From the NCBI GenBank assembly GCA_903828645.1, contig CAIKNA010000125.1, forward strand, positions 1 to 53,915: a stretch of 53,915 bases of DNA, in the 5' to 3' direction. The translations under genes and the position numbers were made by a program. Within the stretch, counting starts at the first letter, position 1. Each line of letters starts with the position of its first letter. The notes beneath the pieces were generated by a model that worked only from the letters and a program-made list of their open reading frames with translations, did not search any database and was not told the DNA's origin. This DNA is from an uncultured Bacteroidales bacterium (GTDB lineage Bacteria > Bacteroidota > Bacteroidia > Bacteroidales > FEN-979). Below, piece by piece: positions 1 to 8,940 of the stretch.

Positions 1-908
1 GCAATGTTTTCATAGAACCCGTTGATATATACGGAACCGTCGTTCCCGCAAACCACCGACGAACCCTCGTCATCATCAGTTCCACCTGCCTGGACCGCCC
101 ATATCACACTTCCTGAAGGGCTCATTTTACAAATAAAAATATCGTAACTGCCGAATCCATCCAGTTTCACCGTGCCAAAAGAGACCGGGTTGAGAAAGGT
201 TCCCGACAGGACAATGTTCCCGGAAGGATCAACTGTGACTGATCCCGGGTACGTATAACCTGCTCCTCCCGAACGGCTGATCCATTCTGCGTTACCGTTT
301 CTTCCGATTTTCAAAAGGAAACATGAAGTATTGAACGAAGAAACGTGGATGGTGTCATAATCAAGAGCTCCGTCAAACTGCCCTGCAACATAAAGATTCC
401 CCTCATGGTCGCCCGCGATGCCCCGCGGATTGTTGTTGTCGCCTGCAACCTGTTTTGCCCAGATGAGATTACCCGAACTGCTGTATTTTGCAATAAATGT
501 ATTGACATAAGGTGCCGCAAAGATAAAGCCATTCCCGAAGTTGACAATCCCGGAAAAGTACCCCGTCACATATACCGAACCCTGGTCATCAAACGCGAGG
601 GCCTCTCCCTGCGCCCCATGTGATGAAAGGGGGGCAACAGCCCATAGAAAGCCTGATGAGGGATTGTATTTTGCAAGGAACATGTTACCGGATGCGGAAA
701 ACGGAACGGAATGATTTCCGAAATAACAGGTTGAATCGTACTTTCCTGTAACATACAGGTTCCCGTCTGGGTCCGATATCATTGGCCCGGACTCTTCCAT
801 GCCATTTCCGCCTGCCGTAACCACCTTTGTATACATCGCAGACTGGCCATTCCCGGCCGACCAGCAAAACACCGTTAGAATCAAACCTGATAATAGATGC
901 CTGATCAT
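1..908 (-). CDS. Secreted beta-propeller (SBBP-type) repeat protein, 3' end cut by window edge
   Basis: Reading from the ATG at 908 toward position 1 gives 302 codons without a stop, so the C-terminus lies outside the window. Residues 1-22 look like a signal peptide (basic MIRH, hydrophobic core, small residues before GQS). The rest repeats a unit of roughly 55 residues marked by GNLYVTGKY, GSVYVTGYFSG, GNLYVAGQFDG, GNIVLSGTF and GSVYINGFYEN, each followed by a stretch such as FIAKYSSSGNLIWAKQ. This is the pattern of SBBP beta-propeller repeats common in secreted Bacteroidota proteins. By analogy a T9SS sorting domain may follow beyond the edge, but that is not visible. Role unknown; probably a surface or secreted scaffold. 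It is divergent from the gene at 1018. Confidence 0.8.
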   Translation of the reverse strand, partial: MIRHLLSGLILTVFCWSAGNGQSAMYTKVVTAGGNGMEESGPMISDPDGNLYVTGKYDSTCYFGNHSVPFSASGNMFLAKYNPSSGFLWAVAPLSSHGAQGEALAFDDQGSVYVTGYFSGIVNFGNGFIFAAPYVNTFIAKYSSSGNLIWAKQVAGDNNNPRGIAGDHEGNLYVAGQFDGALDYDTIHVSSFNTSCFLLKIGRNGNAEWISRSGGAGYTYPGSVTVDPSGNIVLSGTFLNPVSFGTVKLDGFGSYDIFICKMSPSGSVIWAVQAGGTDDDEGSSVVCGNDGSVYINGFYENI

Positions 909-1017
909 AGTGAAGTTTTAACAATCCTGAATGAATGGCCTAAAAAAGTTCAATAATAAGAAATAAATTCATTTATTTGTATGCTTTTCCGATGTTAAAC
1001 CAGTTAATTCTTCCTGT

Positions 1018-2787
1018 ATGAAGTTGCTAGATCAGAAAACAACAGGCTGCTGCATCACGATGCTGGCTCTCTGTTTCATCCTGTCATTTCCGCAAACCGG
1101 GGAAAGCCGCATCCTTCATGTTCCCCTGGATTACAGTTCAATCCAGGGAGCGATAAACAGCTCGGTGAATGGAGACACCGTGCTTGTAAATGACGGGTTT
1201 TACCAGGAGCAGGTCAATTTCCTGGGCAAAAACATCGTGGTGACTTCACGTTACATTCTTGATCACGACTCGGTACATATCTACAATACCGAGATCAACC
1301 GGAGCTACCTGAATGAAGGGGTGAAACTTATCAACGGGGAGGGCCCTTCTGCCCAGCTGACCGGGTTTACGATCAGCAATAGCCTGTGGAAGGCGGTCTG
1401 GTGCAAAAACAGTTCTCCAACCATCAGGAACAATATCATCAGGGGGAACAAGGCGGATGGAATTTACCTGGATTCTTCCGGGGCCACCATCAGCGATAAT
1501 GAGATCCATTGTTACCCAGATTTCGACATGGGGGGGCCCTATGAAGCGATCGAAGTCTTTAATTCAGGACCCGTAATTGAACGAAACCTGATCGATGGCA
1601 ATGACCCGGCCGGAAATGTGCATGCCATCTATCTTGACCTCTGGAACCTGTTGTTGCCCGGCGTACGAACAGATATCCGCGAAAACAGGATTATTGGCGA
1701 GATTTTCGGGGGTTTGCCCGACAACGGCCTGCCCCAGCTTATCCACCACAATGTCGTTACCACAGGAAACGGATTTTCTGCTTCAATGAACATTACCGAC
1801 TGCGCAGCAAACCTGAAAATAGTCAACAATACGGTGACCGGGGGCGGCGGCATCTGGATCCAGGGCGGGAATTATCCTGATATCCGGAACAACATCGTTG
1901 CGCATGCGAACACCGGGATTGAACTCTGGGTTGATACGGCTACGGTCGCATATAACAACATATGGGATTGCAAAGTTCGCTATTCCGGCATCCCCGATCA
2001 GACCGGGATCAATGGCAACATATCCTCCGACCCGGGATTCCTCGACCCGTCCAGAGGTGATTATCATTTTTTTTGCTGGTCGAAATGCATCGATGCCGGC
2101 GACCCATTGTCGGAATATACCCGGGAACCATCACCCAACGGGGGAAGGATCAATATGGGGAATTACGGGAATACGCCTGAAGCAGATCCTTCTGTAGCAT
2201 GTATCCTGGCATTTCCTGATACGATAGATTTCGGTTACGTTACTATGGGCTGGCACAAGGATACAACATGGGTCATCCTGAATGCCGGGCATGCCCGGCT
2301 GGACATTTCCGGGGTAAGCACCGGCAATGCAGACAACTTCAGCACCAGCTATCCCGGCGGAATGACCCAACTGAACCCCGGTGACAGCCTGGGGCTGATT
2401 GTCACTTTTCACCCGTTGACGAATAAAACACACTATTGGGACAGCGTTTTGGTAACATCAAATTCGGTAAGTCCAGGAAAATGTTACCTCGCCGGTCATA
2501 CAGCCCTGGGTGTCGATCCCGGACCGGAAGTGTGTGGCTTTGAAATATACCCGGTCCCTGTTTCGGGAGATTACCTCTGCATTAAACCGTCCACGCCATG
2601 GACACAGGAGACCAGGGTTGAGATAACCGGGATTAAAGGCGAATTGGTTTTTTCAAGAGTTGTGCATCCGGCGGGCGTTCAGCCGTTAAGGATCAGTACA
2701 GGCATGCTGAAAGCAGGGCTCTATTGCCTCAGGATTAAGAATGACGCACTATCCCTTACCGGAAAATTTTCCGTTGCCCGCCATTAA
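1018..2787 (+). CDS. Right-handed beta-helix repeat protein with T9SS type A sorting domain
   Basis: 589 residues. A hydrophobic segment near residues 12-29 (ending TGES) is a likely signal peptide. Residues about 35-380 form a parallel beta-helix: the start resembles pectate-lyase-like proteins (VPLDYSSIQGAINSSVNGDT), followed by many short NNI/DNEI/NNIV turns (PTIRNNIIRGN, ATISDNEIH, PDIRNNIVAH). Residues about 395-490 resemble a choice-of-anchor D / Ig-like domain (IDFGYVTMG..., LIVTFHPL). From about residue 508 a T9SS type A sorting domain begins at EIYPVPVSGDY and ends LTGKFSVARH. Beta-helix domains often bind or cleave polysaccharide, but no catalytic residues can be assigned, so an enzyme activity is not claimed. 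The stop codon overlaps, on the other strand, the stop of the convergent DUF4337 gene. Confidence 0.85.
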   Translation: MKLLDQKTTGCCITMLALCFILSFPQTGESRILHVPLDYSSIQGAINSSVNGDTVLVNDGFYQEQVNFLGKNIVVTSRYILDHDSVHIYNTEINRSYLNEGVKLINGEGPSAQLTGFTISNSLWKAVWCKNSSPTIRNNIIRGNKADGIYLDSSGATISDNEIHCYPDFDMGGPYEAIEVFNSGPVIERNLIDGNDPAGNVHAIYLDLWNLLLPGVRTDIRENRIIGEIFGGLPDNGLPQLIHHNVVTTGNGFSASMNITDCAANLKIVNNTVTGGGGIWIQGGNYPDIRNNIVAHANTGIELWVDTATVAYNNIWDCKVRYSGIPDQTGINGNISSDPGFLDPSRGDYHFFCWSKCIDAGDPLSEYTREPSPNGGRINMGNYGNTPEADPSVACILAFPDTIDFGYVTMGWHKDTTWVILNAGHARLDISGVSTGNADNFSTSYPGGMTQLNPGDSLGLIVTFHPLTNKTHYWDSVLVTSNSVSPGKCYLAGHTALGVDPGPEVCGFEIYPVPVSGDYLCIKPSTPWTQETRVEITGIKGELVFSRVVHPAGVQPLRISTGMLKAGLYCLRIKNDALSLTGKFSVARH

Positions 2788-3317
2788 AAAAAACTCATTA
2801 ACAGCAACAGTGACCCGATTATTCCCAGCAAAATACTCCCGTACCAGAGCCACTTTCGTTTTGTAAGTGCCGAAATGGCGCAGATCGCTATGGCTACCTG
2901 GAAAACCGTCACCCCTCTTGCCAGTTTGTTGTGTAGTAATAGGTATAGTGCCGATTTGCTTTCCTTTTCGTGGGCTGTTTTTTCGATCTCTTTCTGTTCC
3001 TCCTTATATTGAAGGGCCTTCTCTTCATCTTTTGGACTGGCTTCCCTGCCAAGCTGTTTCAACAGGTCGATCTTGCTTTCGATCACGACAAATTTGATCC
3101 CCTTAGCCTGGTAATATGCCCATTGATCTGACGCCTGCAGCTGCTCTATCATTGCTTCATTGGCGTAATGGCCCGCAAGCAACGAAGTGATGGCAGCCAG
3201 CACAGCTAAAATGGCCGCGGTTAAAGCCACCAGTAAAATCCATTTTTCCTCGCTTTCGCGGGTGCTTTCGTTCAGTTGTTCCTGCAAATGTTCGATGGGA
3301 ACCTCAATCTCTTCCAT
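2784..3317 (-). CDS. DUF4337-family membrane protein
   Basis: 177 residues from the ATG at 3317. An ATG 39 bases upstream would also be in frame, but it lies upstream of the TATTTTTG promoter box at 3337-3344, so 3317 is preferred. One hydrophobic segment follows an acidic N-terminus (about residues 27-49), then a charged, probably coiled-coil region rich in KEEQKEIEKTAHEKE, then two C-terminal hydrophobic segments (VFQVAIAICAISAL and ILLGIIGSLLLLMSFF). This order, with the NEAMIEQLQASDQWAYYQAK segment after the first membrane span, is typical of DUF4337. Function of the family is unknown; probably inner membrane. Convergent with the beta-helix gene, with the two stop codons overlapping. Confidence 0.8.
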   Translation of the reverse strand: MEEIEVPIEHLQEQLNESTRESEEKWILLVALTAAILAVLAAITSLLAGHYANEAMIEQLQASDQWAYYQAKGIKFVVIESKIDLLKQLGREASPKDEEKALQYKEEQKEIEKTAHEKESKSALYLLLHNKLARGVTVFQVAIAICAISALTKRKWLWYGSILLGIIGSLLLLMSFF

Positions 3318-3336
3318 GGTTTTGTCTTTTGATTGG

Positions 3337-3344
3337 CAAAAATA
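3337..3344 (-). promoter_or_regulatory. Bacteroidota -7 promoter box for the DUF4337 gene
   Basis: On the minus strand this reads TATTTTTG, matching TAnnTTTG. A TTGAC lies about 20 bases further upstream. Transcription would begin a few bases downstream, giving a leader of about 15 nt before the ATG at 3317. Predicted by motif only. Confidence 0.5.
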
Positions 3345-3560
3345 GATTATTAACATACGCTGTGGTCAATCAGCGGGCAATAATCTGCCAATTTATTGAA
3401 GGCTTAACGCCGGGGATTGCGGGATATTTCAATGGCACCTTTTTTTATGAACTTATTAAAAATCTTTTTAATTTTATCAGCCCGATCGTCAAATCCCCGG
3501 GGTTGACAGAAAACGCATACGATATGATCCTTTCCTGTAAATAATCTAAAAATAATCAAC

Positions 3561-4349
3561 ATGAAACGTTTTCAATGGTTTGCATGCGTGATCCTGATCA
3601 TTTTTGCAGGCGCCTGCAAAAAGAACAGCGACAGTACGACACCGGCTAATCCCGTAACCTCCCTTGTCAAAACCATCACTTACACCGACACAACGGGTAC
3701 ATACCTGGCATCCATGTCCTTGCAGTACGACGGCCAGGGGAGGGTCATGCAGATGATATTTGACAATCCGCCCGACATGGATTCACTTATTCACAAATTC
3801 GAATATTATCCATCCATGGTCGTTGAGAAAATCTTTTCCAGGAACAATGCCAGGTGGGGAAGAACCGTCTATTCCCTGAATGCAGGCGGGCTTGCTACAT
3901 CTGAAACGGACATCGGCTATAGTCAGAACGGGGATTCTTCCGTTGCTGAGACCGTCAAATACACTTACAACACTGACGGGTACATGATGGAGAAAAAGAG
4001 TTTCCTCTATGGAGACACTGCTACATGGATATCATATGGCTGGCAGGTTATGAACGGGAACAATACCTCCATGTCGCTTGCCCTATCAATATGGGAGGGG
4101 CTGTCGGTGATAGAAAGCTATACATATTATCCCAATTCCGTAAACTCCCTGGGGAACTCAAATACAGGAAAAGCATTCCTTGGCAAATCCAATGCCAATC
4201 TCATCAAATCCTCCGTGACCAATAACACCATACCAAAATCGGGGACCTATTCTTACACCTTTGATTCAATGAACCGGGTTAGTCATGAATTTATCAGGGG
4301 AGATGGTTTGGCCACAAGCGATGTGAACCTGGCATTCACTTATTACTGA
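3561..4349 (+). CDS. Hypothetical lipoprotein with YD-repeat-like segment
   Basis: 262 residues starting at ATG. The N-terminus MKRFQWFACVILIIFAGACKK is a lipoprotein signal with lipobox FAGAC, cysteine at residue 19. The mature part is beta-rich and contains segments resembling degenerate YD/RHS repeats or the DUF4595-type lipoproteins of Bacteroidota (LQYDGQGRVMQMIF, YTYNTDGYMMEKKSF, YTFDSMNRVSHEF). Probably surface-exposed or periplasmic lipoprotein of unknown role. The spacing to the next gene is about 135 nt, which carries a separate promoter-like box, so it is likely a single-gene unit. Confidence 0.75.
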   Translation: MKRFQWFACVILIIFAGACKKNSDSTTPANPVTSLVKTITYTDTTGTYLASMSLQYDGQGRVMQMIFDNPPDMDSLIHKFEYYPSMVVEKIFSRNNARWGRTVYSLNAGGLATSETDIGYSQNGDSSVAETVKYTYNTDGYMMEKKSFLYGDTATWISYGWQVMNGNNTSMSLALSIWEGLSVIESYTYYPNSVNSLGNSNTGKAFLGKSNANLIKSSVTNNTIPKSGTYSYTFDSMNRVSHEFIRGDGLATSDVNLAFTYY

Positions 4350-4409
4350 AATCCCGGGAACTCCATCATTACTTCAGGAGGATAAAAGCCACCATATTTG
4401 ATTAATAAT

Positions 4410-4417
4410 TACCTTTG
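4410..4417 (+). promoter_or_regulatory. -7 promoter box upstream of the 1221-residue T9SS gene
   Basis: TACCTTTG matches TAnnTTTG. A transcript starting near 4422 would have a leader of about 65 nt to the TTG at 4486 or about 85 nt to the GTG at 4507. No convincing -33 element is seen at the usual spacing. Confidence 0.4.
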
Positions 4418-4485
4418 CAGGCGTTCGTTGTTATGTCGGGCTATTCAGATGATCCCGCCGGCAAATCAACCCATTCATATTTCAT

Positions 4486-7400
4486 TTGAATGTTAAAACC
4501 CTCCCTGTGAATAAGTTGTTGATTATTTTTGTGGTCCTGATTTTACCATTCGGGCTGAAGGCCCAGGTGAAGATTCTTTTCAATTCGACCAAAGCGGAAA
4601 CTGCCGGTAGCGCCGATTGGGTGATTGATGCCGACCTGCACAACATCGGGTATACCAACGGTCCCCCGGTCGCAGGCCAGGGCAGCGAATCGAATCCCCA
4701 GCGGCTGCCGACCCCGGCACAGTCGCTGGTTACCTCCACAACAGCCGAAACCTACTGGAATGGAGGGATCTCTGCCTGGGGGATCGATCTCGTAAAGAAA
4801 GGTTACGTGGTTGAAACATTGCCTTATAATGGTGCAATAACCTACGGAAACAGTAGCAATGCCCAGGATCTTTCAAACTACAAGGTTTTCATCGATTGCG
4901 AACCCAACATCCTTTATACGGCAGCCGAAAAAACGGCCATCATGCAGTTCGTGCAGAACGGCGGAGGGCTGTTCATGGTTTCGGATCATACCATTTCCGA
5001 CCGGAACAATGATGGTTACGATTCCCCTGAAATCTGGAACGACCTGATGACCAACAACGGAATCGTGTCGAACCCGTTTGGCATTGCCTTCGACCTGGCC
5101 GACTTTTCTCAAACCACCACCAATATCCCAACCCTCCCCAACGATCCCATCCTGCATGGCATCATGGGCAATGTAACTTCCGTGATGTGGAGCAACGGCA
5201 CTTCCATGACCCTGAATCCCGCGGCAAACAGCTCCGTGAAGGGGATCATTTACAAAACCGGTTCCGCCTTTGGAAATTCCAATGTCATGTTTGCCTATGC
5301 CTCATATGGAAACGGCAAGGTAACGGCGCTGGGCGACAGTTCTCCCTGCGACGACGGTTCGGGCGATTCGGGTGATGTGCTCTATAACGGGTGGACCGGA
5401 GATGCCGGCGGCAACCATGAACGACTCATCATCAATGCCACCATATGGCTTGCTTCCTCCAGCCAGGCCCTGCCAACTGTGACGACGCTGGCGGCTTCGG
5501 CCATTGCTTCAACCACTGCCACGCTGAACGGATCGGTAAACCCGAACGGGGCCGCGACCACCTCACATTTCGAGTGGGGAACCACCACCAGTTACGGAAA
5601 TTCCACTGCGACCATTTCCAATGGTTCGGGAACCACAGCGGTCAATGTTTCAGCCAACCTTTCAGGACTTACCCCGGGAACCACCTATCATTACAGGGTG
5701 TCCGCATTGAATAGCGCCGGCACCTCAAACGGAAGCGACCTCACATTCTCCTTTGGAACTGCCACCCTCACCACAACGGCTGTCTCTTCCATCACAATTT
5801 CAGGGGCCGTTTCCGGGGGAAATATCACGGCCGACGGGGGTGCGGCCATTATTGCCCGAGGTGTTTGCTGGAGTACTTCACTGAACCCCACCATTGCTGA
5901 TACACACACTTCCGACGGGACAGGCACCGGTGTTTTTACAAGTTCTATGTCAGGATTGACAGGCAGTACCAATTATCACGTAAGGGCATATGCGACGAAC
6001 TCAAGCGGGACCTATTACGGGGGAGATGTTCTTTTTACGACGGGATGCGGAAGCTTCACCCTGCCGTTTGCCGAAAGTTTTACCGCGACAACCATACCAG
6101 GTTGCTGGTCGCAAACCGACCACCAGGGAAACGGGGAGGTATGGGCATTCGGTACCATCACCGGGTACACCCCGCTTCCGGCTCTTACCGGGAATTATGC
6201 CTACCTGAACAGTGACGGATATGGCAGCGGAAACACCCAGAATGCCGACCTTGTCACCCCCATGCTCAACCTTGCGGGATATACAACAGCCAATCTCGCC
6301 TTTAACCACTATTTCAGATCCTATACAGGCACATCCGGAACCGTTTCCTACAGTATCGACAACGGATCCACCTGGACCGCCATCGCCACCTTCACCACTA
6401 CATCCAGTCCAAATCCGACTGCTTTCAGCCAGGCAGTGAATGTTGTCGCAGGGCAGTCGCAGGTTAAGTTCAAATGGAACTACACTGGTACCTGGGGGCA
6501 TTACTGGGGTATTGATGATGTCCAGATCACGGGAACACTGTGTACTCCGCTTCCTGTAAGCATCTCCGTCAGCCCATCCGCCAATCCTGTTTGTGCCGGC
6601 ACAGGTGCCACTTTTACCGCTTCCCCCGTCAATGGCGGAACTACCCCGGCATACCAGTGGAAAGTGAACGGGGTCAATGCCGGGACAAACAGCCAGACAT
6701 TTTCCTATATACCGGTAAACCTGGATGTAGTAACCTGTTCGCTTACTTCCAATGCATCCTGCATTTCCGGAAATCCGGCAACGTCAAATGCGGTTACAAT
6801 GAGTGTAAACCCAATTCTGCCGGTCAGTGTTGCTGTGGCAGCCTCTTCGAACCCGGCCTGTGCCGGTGAACCGGTTACCTTCACCGCAACCCCGGCCAAC
6901 GGGGGGACGAATCCAGCCTATCAATGGAAAGTAAACGGCACCATTGCGGGAACAAACAGCCCGGTATTGACCTATACCCCCCTGAACAATGATGCGGTAA
7001 ATTGTACGCTGACCTCTGCTGCTGCCTGTACATCAGGCAATACCGCCGTTTCGAACCAGGTTGTGATCACTGATTACCTAATCAACCCCACCATTACGGG
7101 GCCTGCGACAAACTGCACTGGCACTGCCGCCACCTATTCCACAGAACCCGGCATGATCGCCTACAGCTGGAATGTCTCTGCCGGCGGGCAGATCGTTTCC
7201 GGCCAGGCAACCAGCACTGTTTCTGTTGCATGGAACACACCCGGTTCGCAATCGATCGGGGTGACCTATAGCAATGGTGCAGGGTGCAATGCCCCGGCTC
7301 CGGCATTACTCAATCTTACAGTATCTGCATTGCCCGAACCGGCCGGAGTTATTTCCGGGGCCACCGCGGTATGTGCAGGAACCCAGGGTGTCGTTTATTC

Positions 7401-8151
7401 GGTCGCCCCCGTTTCGAATGCAACCAGCTATCTGTGGACCATCCCTTCAGGGGCTGTCATCGCCGCAGGAGAAGGAACCCCATCGGTTACCGTTAATTTC
7501 TCAGTGTCAGCCTTTACCGGAGATTTTTACGTACGGGGAACCAACTTCTGTTCCAGTGGTGCCCTCTCACCTGCTTTTCCGGTTTCATCCAACCCTCCGC
7601 TCACCGGCCAGGTGACCCTGAATGACACCACCATAACGTCAGGAACCCAGGAGTGCCTGGCCGGGCAAAACATTACCACGGCCGGGCCGGGAACCACCTA
7701 TCTCGTGGAGGGCGGTGCAACAGTTACCTTGATGGCCAGTGAGTTTATCCTGTTTCTTCCCGGAACAACCATCCAGCAAACCGGTTCGCTCCATGCTTTC
7801 ATCACCGACCAGTGCATCCCCTGCCTTTTCCTGAAAACGCCGTTACCGGGTGGTGATCTTCCAGTCGCGGGTCATTCCGGTGAAGAGAGATCATCCATCC
7901 GTGTCCAGCAGTCTGTTATAGTCTATCCCAACCCCACTTCCGGGCTTTTTACCATCGAATGCAATGGCGATACAGCAACAGGGAAGATAAAGGCAGAAGT
8001 ATATAACGCACGGAACGAACTCCTGATCACTGAAGAAATGGCGGATGCACGGAGCCATGTTTTTTCACTTTCCGGCAAACCGGCCGGGATCTATTTTATC
8101 AGGGTGATTTACGGATCAAGGGTTGAAACGATCAAACTTATCAAAACCTGA
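4486..8151 (+). CDS. Multidomain secreted protein: amidotransferase-like fold, FN3, jelly-roll, Ig/PKD domains and T9SS sorting domain
   Basis: 1221 residues from a TTG start; a GTG at 4507 would give a more ordinary signal peptide (VNKLLIIFVVLILPFGLKAQ) and may be the true start. No in-frame ATG is available. Residues about 27-325 resemble the class I glutamine-amidotransferase/ThuA-like fold found in Bacteroidota surface proteins (FIDCEPNILYTAAEK, QNGGGLFMVSDHT, GNGKVTALGDSSP). No catalytic Cys-His-Glu triad is obvious. Then come two FN3-like domains (about 330-425 and 427-518), a MAM/cleaved-adhesin-like jelly roll (about 520-684, beginning FTLPFAESF and ending WGIDDVQITG), two Ig-like and two PKD-like domains (684-1040), and a T9SS type A domain from about residue 1143 (VIVYPNPTSG). 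Likely a surface adhesin or binding protein. Its Ig-like domains closely resemble one at the right edge of the window. Confidence 0.8.
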   Translation: MNVKTLPVNKLLIIFVVLILPFGLKAQVKILFNSTKAETAGSADWVIDADLHNIGYTNGPPVAGQGSESNPQRLPTPAQSLVTSTTAETYWNGGISAWGIDLVKKGYVVETLPYNGAITYGNSSNAQDLSNYKVFIDCEPNILYTAAEKTAIMQFVQNGGGLFMVSDHTISDRNNDGYDSPEIWNDLMTNNGIVSNPFGIAFDLADFSQTTTNIPTLPNDPILHGIMGNVTSVMWSNGTSMTLNPAANSSVKGIIYKTGSAFGNSNVMFAYASYGNGKVTALGDSSPCDDGSGDSGDVLYNGWTGDAGGNHERLIINATIWLASSSQALPTVTTLAASAIASTTATLNGSVNPNGAATTSHFEWGTTTSYGNSTATISNGSGTTAVNVSANLSGLTPGTTYHYRVSALNSAGTSNGSDLTFSFGTATLTTTAVSSITISGAVSGGNITADGGAAIIARGVCWSTSLNPTIADTHTSDGTGTGVFTSSMSGLTGSTNYHVRAYATNSSGTYYGGDVLFTTGCGSFTLPFAESFTATTIPGCWSQTDHQGNGEVWAFGTITGYTPLPALTGNYAYLNSDGYGSGNTQNADLVTPMLNLAGYTTANLAFNHYFRSYTGTSGTVSYSIDNGSTWTAIATFTTTSSPNPTAFSQAVNVVAGQSQVKFKWNYTGTWGHYWGIDDVQITGTLCTPLPVSISVSPSANPVCAGTGATFTASPVNGGTTPAYQWKVNGVNAGTNSQTFSYIPVNLDVVTCSLTSNASCISGNPATSNAVTMSVNPILPVSVAVAASSNPACAGEPVTFTATPANGGTNPAYQWKVNGTIAGTNSPVLTYTPLNNDAVNCTLTSAAACTSGNTAVSNQVVITDYLINPTITGPATNCTGTAATYSTEPGMIAYSWNVSAGGQIVSGQATSTVSVAWNTPGSQSIGVTYSNGAGCNAPAPALLNLTVSALPEPAGVISGATAVCAGTQGVVYSVAPVSNATSYLWTIPSGAVIAAGEGTPSVTVNFSVSAFTGDFYVRGTNFCSSGALSPAFPVSSNPPLTGQVTLNDTTITSGTQECLAGQNITTAGPGTTYLVEGGATVTLMASEFILFLPGTTIQQTGSLHAFITDQCIPCLFLKTPLPGGDLPVAGHSGEERSSIRVQQSVIVYPNPTSGLFTIECNGDTATGKIKAEVYNARNELLITEEMADARSHVFSLSGKPAGIYFIRVIYGSRVETIKLIKT

Positions 8152-8207
8152 TTTTTGAAGCAGCATGCCGGATAAACATCTACACCATAACAAACAACCT
8201 GAAACAG

Positions 8208-8903
8208 ATGCAAACATTTTTCAGCGACCTGTCAGATATTGAATTCCCGGTTTCCGAAAAAGTATCGGGGAAAACGATCAGAAAGTCAATTTTGGATTTA
8301 ATTCAAAAGGACAACCCGAAATTTACTTCAGATAATTTTTTGTCGACCAGTGAATTAAACAATTACCGGGAGACTTACATCGAAGGCTTCCTGAAGAAAC
8401 AGATTGGCTCCCTTACCGACCTGGACCAGACCGTACTTGATTCATTGAAAGACAAAACAACGCTTACCGACAAACTGGACGGGGAGGAGCTGATGGTCAT
8501 GACCTTCGGTCAGCGGATTGCCGACCAGGTGGCCGCTTTCGGTGGCAGCTGGACCTTCATCATATCTTTTGGACTGTTCCTCCTCATCTGGATTTGCATC
8601 AACATTTACTGGCTCGGAAACACGGGGTTTGATCCCTATCCTTTCATCCTCCTGAACCTGATCTTATCGAGCCTGGCCGCCATTCAGGCACCGGTTATCA
8701 TGATGAGCCAGAACCGCCAGGAAGAAAAAGACCGGGAGAGGGGGAAGAAGGACTACATGATCAACCTTAAGTCGGAAATGGAAATCAGGATGCTGCACGA
8801 AAAAATAGACCATCTGATCCTGAATGAACAACAGGAGGTGCTGGAGATTCATAAAGTGCAGATAGAGATGATGAATGATATACTTAAGAGGATTGACAAG
8901 TGA
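8208..8903 (+). CDS. DUF1003-family membrane protein
   Basis: 231 residues starting at ATG. The C-terminal half has the DUF1003 signature: MTFGQRIADQVAAFGGSW, a membrane span (FIISFGLFLLIWICINIYW), then DPYPFILLNLILSSLAA with a second span, then APVIMMSQNRQEEKDRER and a long charged helix ending in a coiled coil (LHEKIDHLILNEQQEVLEIH). The N-terminal 110 residues are soluble and match nothing I recognise. Function of the family is unknown; some relatives are called cyclic-nucleotide-binding or magnesium-transport accessory proteins without firm evidence. The stop codon TGA lies inside a GTGACAA heptad repeat. Confidence 0.85.
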   Translation: MQTFFSDLSDIEFPVSEKVSGKTIRKSILDLIQKDNPKFTSDNFLSTSELNNYRETYIEGFLKKQIGSLTDLDQTVLDSLKDKTTLTDKLDGEELMVMTFGQRIADQVAAFGGSWTFIISFGLFLLIWICINIYWLGNTGFDPYPFILLNLILSSLAAIQAPVIMMSQNRQEEKDRERGKKDYMINLKSEMEIRMLHEKIDHLILNEQQEVLEIHKVQIEMMNDILKRIDK

Positions 8904-8920
8904 CAAGTCACAAATGACGG
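8893..8920 (+). repeat. Heptad repeat, GTGAC family, over the DUF1003 stop codon
   Basis: Four heptads in register: TTGACAA, GTGACAA, GTCACAA, ATGACGG. The DUF1003 stop codon (8901-8903) is part of the second unit. Relatives occur at 22111, 23034 and 42537. Confidence 0.75.
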
Positions 8921-8940
8921 GTGGTGCGTGAAAAGGGTGT

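Noticed and set aside
3329-3544. 71-codon plus-strand frame upstream of the lipoprotein gene
   Set aside because: It overlaps the DUF4337 promoter, and the predicted peptide has no recognisable features.
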